This document shows, piece by piece, positions 59,311-64,000 of a DNA stretch of 64,000 bases. The stretch is from Spirometra erinaceieuropaei (Eukaryota > Platyhelminthes > Cestoda > Diphyllobothriidea > Diphyllobothriidae). The translations under genes were made by a program, and so were the position numbers. How positions within the stretch are numbered: the first letter of the stretch is position 1; each line of letters begins with the position of its first letter. A model generated the notes under the pieces. That model was given only the letters and a program-made list of their open reading frames with translations, did no database searches and was not told the DNA's origin. The stretch is taken from contig CACRXP010000307.1 of NCBI GenBank assembly GCA_902702965.1, forward strand, positions 548,604 through 612,603, read 5' to 3'.

Positions 59311-59967
59311 TTGCTTTAGACGGCGGTGGTATTGCTGCTTGTTATTTGGCTTGAAGATTGTTGCGCTTAACTTCGGGTAGTCTAAGAAGAAATCTGGACG
59401 CTAGGTGGTCTGCGTCTGCAAGCAAACGAGTGACCTACACAGTCTGTCATGTGAGCACAGCACTGAAACCCCTACAGCCCCCAAGAATCACTCATAGCCT
59501 ATGCCGTCCCTCCTGCCATAATTATCACAACACGACGACCACATTACGTGGGAAGCGTAGCGAGTGTTAGTACTCTCATATTTTCAATTTGTATGCTATT
59601 ATTTTGGCTCGATTATAGGTTATCGAGAACACCTGTTTGTCAAGCAGACTTTTAAAATAAATTATTATTTACCAGTAAATTGGAGGTAACTGAATAAACC
59701 ACCGCTGGCTACTTTAGGTGAGGTCAGTATCCACGGTATTACGCAATGAATGGGCATGGACGGTGAAGAATGACAGGAGGTGGCAGTTGACACAGGTCGT
59801 GGCAAGTGAAGGAAAGTTATTCTGCTTGCAATAAAATAAGCAAATGCTAAACACCGAACAACCGATGTAAATAGAATATGACGGCAGCCAGATGCCACTC
59901 AGTAGGGCGTAGTGTGTGTTCAACAGCACTTGTAAGGCAAAGGGGACAAATCGGCAGCGCAGGTAGA
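59311..59967. other. No recognisable gene
   Basis: Mixed-composition sequence with short ORFs only. Confidence 0.45.
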
Positions 59968-62110
59968 GACAGTATCAGTATCAGTTTATTAAGAGAAATA
60001 TAGGCATGTGCCTTTGAACTCCCTGACTAAAAGTCGTCAGAGAAAATCATTGATAAATGGGAAGGCGAAAAAGGGATTTTGCACATACTCTCGGACAGCT
60101 GACAGCTATTTGAAAAGAGTAATTATTAACAGTTACTTATTAATTGCAAGTAGTATAACATGTATAAGATGGTACCGGGTTATGTGAGTGGATGTAAGGG
60201 GGGTAATCGGGGAGCTTGATGCGTGTCAAGTCCACACTTGAAGGAATTCACACACGAGGAGGTTACAACATCGGTAGGCAGGGCATTCCACGCTGCAACC
60301 ACTGTGTTACTGATAAAGAACTTTCGTCCGTTGATTCTTGATTTCTCTGCGCGTAGTTTTAGGGGTTGACCGCGCAAAGTGGGCCTGCTGGCTTGGATGA
60401 AATAATCAGTGGGATCTAAACAACAGTCTAGGCCGTTGATGATGCAAAATGTTAGTATAAGTTCAAAACGTTATTGCCTGTAGGAAAGGGGAAGCAGGTT
60501 GAGAGTTGACACTCTGGTTTCATAGGGCAGTGCTCACAGACCTTGGGCATTTTGATCGCCCGTCTCTGGACCTTCTCCAAAACTATATAGTCCTTGGCAG
60601 TCCAAGGTCTCCACGCCTGTATGGCGTATTCTAGATGAGGTCGCACAAATGTGCCAAATATTTTGGAAAAGCAGTCAGGGTCAAATCCCATAAATGCTCG
60701 CCTAATGAGTTGCAATGTGGCCGTAGCCGATATAGCAGCCTTCGCGCAGTGCAGTGTCGGTTTGAGTGACGATGTAATCCATACACCCAGGTCCTTCTGA
60801 CTGTCAACCTGTTGCAGTGGTGTGCCGTGTAGAAAGTAGGTGCTGGGGCTGGGGGCTCTGAAGCTGCCGAGTTGTAGAAGGTTGCTCTTGCTTATATTGA
60901 AGGGCATAAGCCAGCGCTTCGACCAGTCTTCGAGCCTGTTCAAGTTTGCTTGCAGGTGGTCTGCGTCTGCCGCATTGTGAATAACTTTCCACAATTTTAT
61001 GTCATCGGCAAACAGGGTGACATCGCAGTCTAGGTCCTTGACGCGGTCATTTATGAAAACGAGGAATAACGTGGGACCTAGGACTGAGCCCTGTGGGACG
61101 CCACTCACCGCGCTTACATCTGAGGACTGTTGACGCCCGACTTGCACTCTTTGGGACCGTTCAGCCAAAAAGCTCTGGATCCATAGAAGAAAGCGTTCAC
61201 GAATTCCAGCGTTGCGCAGTTTGTATAATAGACGTTGTTGAGGAACGCTGTCGCGAGCCTCTTTGAAGTCGATGTAAATGGCGGGCACCACACTACCTTC
61301 ATCGCGTGCTTTGGTCCATCGTTCGAGCGTCAAGAGTAGATTCGTGAGGCAGGACCTACCAATTCGAAAGCCGTTTTGTGCATCGGAAAGGAGATGGTGA
61401 TGCTCGAGGAACTGCATCAAGGCTTTTTTAATGATCTTCTCCGTGATTTTGCAACAGATGGAGGTAAGACGCACTGGCCTATAGTTATTCGCAGACGCAC
61501 GACTTCCACCCTTAAAAAGCGGAGTGATGGTAGCGGACTTCCAGTCAGAGGGCAGACATCCAGTAAGAAACGACGTTTGGAAAATCAAGGCTAACGTCTT
61601 GGACATTTCGAGAGCTAGCTCCTTCAGCAGCTTGGTCGGGATTGCATCAGGGCCTGTGGAGGTCGATTCTTTTAGGTTTAGTAAATCATTTCGAACAAAT
61701 GTTTCAGTGAAGAAGACGGCTTCGAGGGCAGGTGTTTCTAAGTCTTCATAAGCGGGTGAGAAAAAATCAGGTTCACTTGTCACGACTAACCGGAAGAACT
61801 GAAAGAGATATTTAGCCTTATCCTTGTCATCGGAGATTTCCACACCCTCAGCCGTTCGCAGCAGTGGGACAGGATCTTTGTTCCGTGTGCTCTGTATTAT
61901 GTAGCTGTAAAGGATTTTGGGATTAATCATGACACGGTTCAAAAGGTTCTTTTCAAAAGCTTTCCGATCTCTGGCGATGAGCATTTTGACCCGATTTATC
62001 TGTAACTTATAACTGCTTAGGTATTGTTGCGTGCGGTCCGTCGGCATTCTTTTCTATAGCTTCCTCTTCTTGTTAACTTCCTTATTTAAGGACGGAGTCA
62101 GCCACCGTGC
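59968..62110 (-). mobile_element. CR1/Jockey-type LINE, copy 2, 5'-truncated
   Basis: Closely matches copy 1 from the linker before the RT (about 62105) to the (TGATAC)n tail at 59968-59985. ORF1 and endonuclease are absent, the usual result of incomplete target-primed reverse transcription. Confidence 0.85.
60180..62047 (-). pseudogene. Reverse transcriptase of LINE copy 2
   Basis: 531 codons open at 62047-60452, then a frameshift after VLEKVQRRAIKMPK; the C-terminus continues in another frame (60377-60180, WNALPTDVVTSS). All RT motifs are present: GPDAIPTKLLKEL, YIDFKEARDSV (the usual KKAFD is altered to KEARD, but the catalytic aspartate stays), SGVPQGSVLGP and LFADDIKLW. A stop lies just upstream of 62047 in the linker. 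Catalytic aspartates are intact, but truncation and frameshift make the copy inactive. Confidence 0.82.
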
Positions 62111-63284
62111 GAGCTCGTTCAGAGCACATTTTGCTATTCGGAGTGGGAATTTGCTGCAGGAGACTATAGTCCCAACTATAGTTCGGAGGAAGGTATTGAT
62201 GAGTCGAATTCAAGTCTTAATTCCGGCAGGCTATAAGAGCGTACAGTAAGTTCAAATCTCGAAGTAACTAAATTCCTTGGAGAGTGAAACTTAGAAACCA
62301 AATTTGAGGAAAACTGTGCTAGAAGATTAGCATTTTGGGAAGACAGTTTGGGGCTTGTTGGAATATCCCAACAAACTGGGAAGTTCAAATTAGTCTGCAG
62401 ACAAATTTGGTGTCTTCCTCAAGACCTGATTGCTCGCGTAATCAGATTGGAGTCAAGCTGTCTTCATGCGCCTAAACATGACGCCAATGTGCCATTGGTG
62501 ATGCGTTTACGAATACTCGAAACTTTAACTTTATAGTACATGATAATTTGCTTAGGCCAGCATGCCGTCTTCTGGCCTGAGCCCAAAACGGCAGCCTATA
62601 AAATCAGCACTAAGTAAACAAACGACTTCTAATATAATATGCGTTGTTTCGACCGAATTTCGTTTTTCTCTTAAATCGAAATGTATTTAGATTTATTCCT
62701 TCATTAGAATAGCACATTGCTTGTCTGTTTATTCAGACTGTTTATGCAAAATTTGGAAGACATTTTTGACGTTCGACGGATGTGGTAGGTCATATCGTAG
62801 TTTCATTCGCTCATAAAATATGCAAAACGCAGTTTAAAATGCCTAAGCCTAAGCGCAGTTGCGGGTAAGGTTCAAAATTATATCGGAGGTGGAAACCCAC
62901 TAAAACACATTCCTTGGCAATAAAATTCAAAAAATACGTTACATATTACCAAAACAGAGAGAAAAAGATGAAACTTGTAAAAATTGCTAAAAAAGACTTT
63001 GAAATACAATGAATAAGGCTCGTCCAAAAGAAAGAATCCTGGCGGGGATGAAATGTCATAGGAGTATTCCACACGATAGTCAAAATTAAAAAATAATCTT
63101 AGGAAATGCATCTCAGTGAGTGATTAATGCGAGAAATATGGTTAACAGTTAATGGAGTAGAACAGACAGCGTCCGATTTTTCATTAATCAGGCAGAGAGG
63201 CGCGCACGCATCGCATTACAAAAATCAATAGTCCGTTTGTGCCTAGCGGCTCTCTTTCGAGTCCTGCCAACAGCCACGCAATGG
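62111..63284. other. No recognisable gene
   Basis: AT-rich sequence without supported ORFs or repeats. Confidence 0.45.
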
Positions 63285-63455
63285 CGCATAACATACAAAG
63301 TCGAAGAAAAGCGAGACTTGAGTGGCCATATCTGGATTGTCTGTCGTCATCAGCCAGTCACACGCAACACTGAGATAAAAAACCGGGGGTGGTCGAACTC
63401 GCGGCCTGTTGATTAGAAGTCCACAGTCCTAAGTTCTGAGCCAAGGGGTCGCCGT
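63285..63455 (-). repeat. tRNA-Arg(UCU)-derived SINE
   Basis: On the minus strand: A-box TGGCTCAGAACTTAGGA (63443-63427), an anticodon-loop-like GGACTTCTAATC with TCT at the anticodon position, and B-box GAGTTCGACC (63400-63391). A body containing 'atggccactcaagtctc' follows, shared with the SINE at 63585-63745. No amino-acid acceptor stem closes, so it is a SINE rather than a tRNA gene. Confidence 0.65.
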
Positions 63456-63584
63456 TTTGTCGGTTGTGGTCATGTAAGTTATCAACGACATATGGGTGCG
63501 CACCAAACGCATTACATAACCCGCTTGCTTCGTTCCGACATGACGCCAATCCTCGGGCCCCGCCAGCCGCCGTACAAGCCAACG

Positions 63585-63745
63585 AAGCCCTGGCTCAGTG
63601 GTTGAGTGCGCTAGACTTCTAACCAATAGTTCGCGTGTACGTGACTCAATGTCCGTAGGATTGGGTATGGGCGGCTGACGTAGGCTAACAGGCCGATACT
63701 GGCCATTCAGGTCTGCCTTGTCTTTGCCGTTGGTGCGGTTTTCAC
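63585..63745 (+). repeat. tRNA-derived SINE, convergent copy
   Basis: A-box TGGCTCAGTGG (63591-63601), an anticodon-like GACTTCTAACC and B-box-like AGTTCGCGTGTA (63628-63639). The body contains 'actggccattcaggtctg' and 'ttgtctttgccgttgg', the latter also found at 7595-7610. Confidence 0.6.
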
Positions 63746-64000
63746 ATGACTGTGCATTTTAAGCTTTCTTTCTAATCCATCCCCGTGGAAATTACATCAT
63801 AAGTACTTAAATATGGGAATGTTAAGCAAGAATATTAGCTTGTCATCAGATCGAATGCTCGCACAAATTGTGGCCAGCAAGGAAAACTGGGGGAGGCATT
63901 AGATTACATATGTAAGGTGGCGGTCTAAGCATCCGGCATGTAAGGCTAAGTGACAGAGTTGCAGCTGCCAATTCTGAGATGATTTATTTTTTCACTCAAC
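63746..64000. other. No recognisable feature
   Basis: Short AT-rich flank to the window edge. Confidence 0.4.

Noticed and set aside
63370..63450. Functional tRNA-Arg gene
   Set aside because: A and B boxes and an anticodon-like loop exist, but the acceptor stem does not pair and a SINE body follows.

Overview
This is a repeat-rich eukaryotic genomic window containing an assembly gap of 855 N (878-1732). Its content is non-LTR retrotransposons, Penelope-like elements, tRNA-derived SINEs, a Merlin-type DNA transposon and spliced genes with GT-AG introns. That mixture, and the sequence style of the retroelements (RTE with zinc-finger tail, CR1/Jockey-type RTs with short tandem 3' tails), suggests a flatworm, most likely a large-genome diphyllobothriidean tapeworm of the Spirometra/Dibothriocephalus type. 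The species assignment is an inference; nothing here proves it.

Region 1 (1-14.5 kb) is a retroelement graveyard. It opens with a palindrome of a dispersed repeat (here R1), then the N gap flanked by 155-bp inverted arms that carry a hammerhead-ribozyme-like core. Next is a 5.3-kb structure bounded by ~450-bp inverted repeats, in which one RT element (family B) sits inside another (family A). Three Penelope-like element (PLE) remnants with GIY-YIG and RT pieces follow, then CR1-like fragments including an internally deleted ORF1-RT fusion.

Region 2 (15-25 kb) holds a decayed RTE element in two halves (15.1-15.9 and 22.0-23.9 kb), separated by the best-preserved LINE of the window (17.4-21.66 kb: ORF1, APE endonuclease, RT and a TGATAC tail). 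A second, 5'-truncated copy of that LINE lies at 59.97-62.11 kb on the minus strand.

Region 3 (27.4-33.8 kb, minus strand) holds the only convincing host gene: a spliced gene in two tandem copies. Six homologous exons have identical lengths and phases (110, 97, 153, 110, 61 and 141 nt). I do not recognise the protein. It is cysteine-containing with an Ig-like flavour. Copy 1 ends at a TAG in the sixth shared exon; copy 2 has a plausible seventh exon.

Region 4 (37.4-45.2 kb) is a ~3.3-kb segmental tandem duplication with two full and two partial copies and no recognisable genes. Region 5 (45.3-52.5 kb) is a ~155-bp satellite array with higher-order structure. Its diverged end encloses two oppositely oriented Merlin (IS1595/ISXO2-like) transposases, one with an intact DDE triad and one ruined. 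A CCAAT-rich stretch near 53.1 kb could be a promoter.

Region 6 (53.4-64 kb) is mostly anonymous sequence with a duplicated segment, SINEs, a degenerate TTAGGG-like tract between short inverted repeats, copies of dispersed repeats R1 and R2, the second LINE copy, and two more SINEs. No prokaryotic operons, rRNA genes, functional tRNA genes or CRISPR arrays were seen. All similarities were judged by eye.
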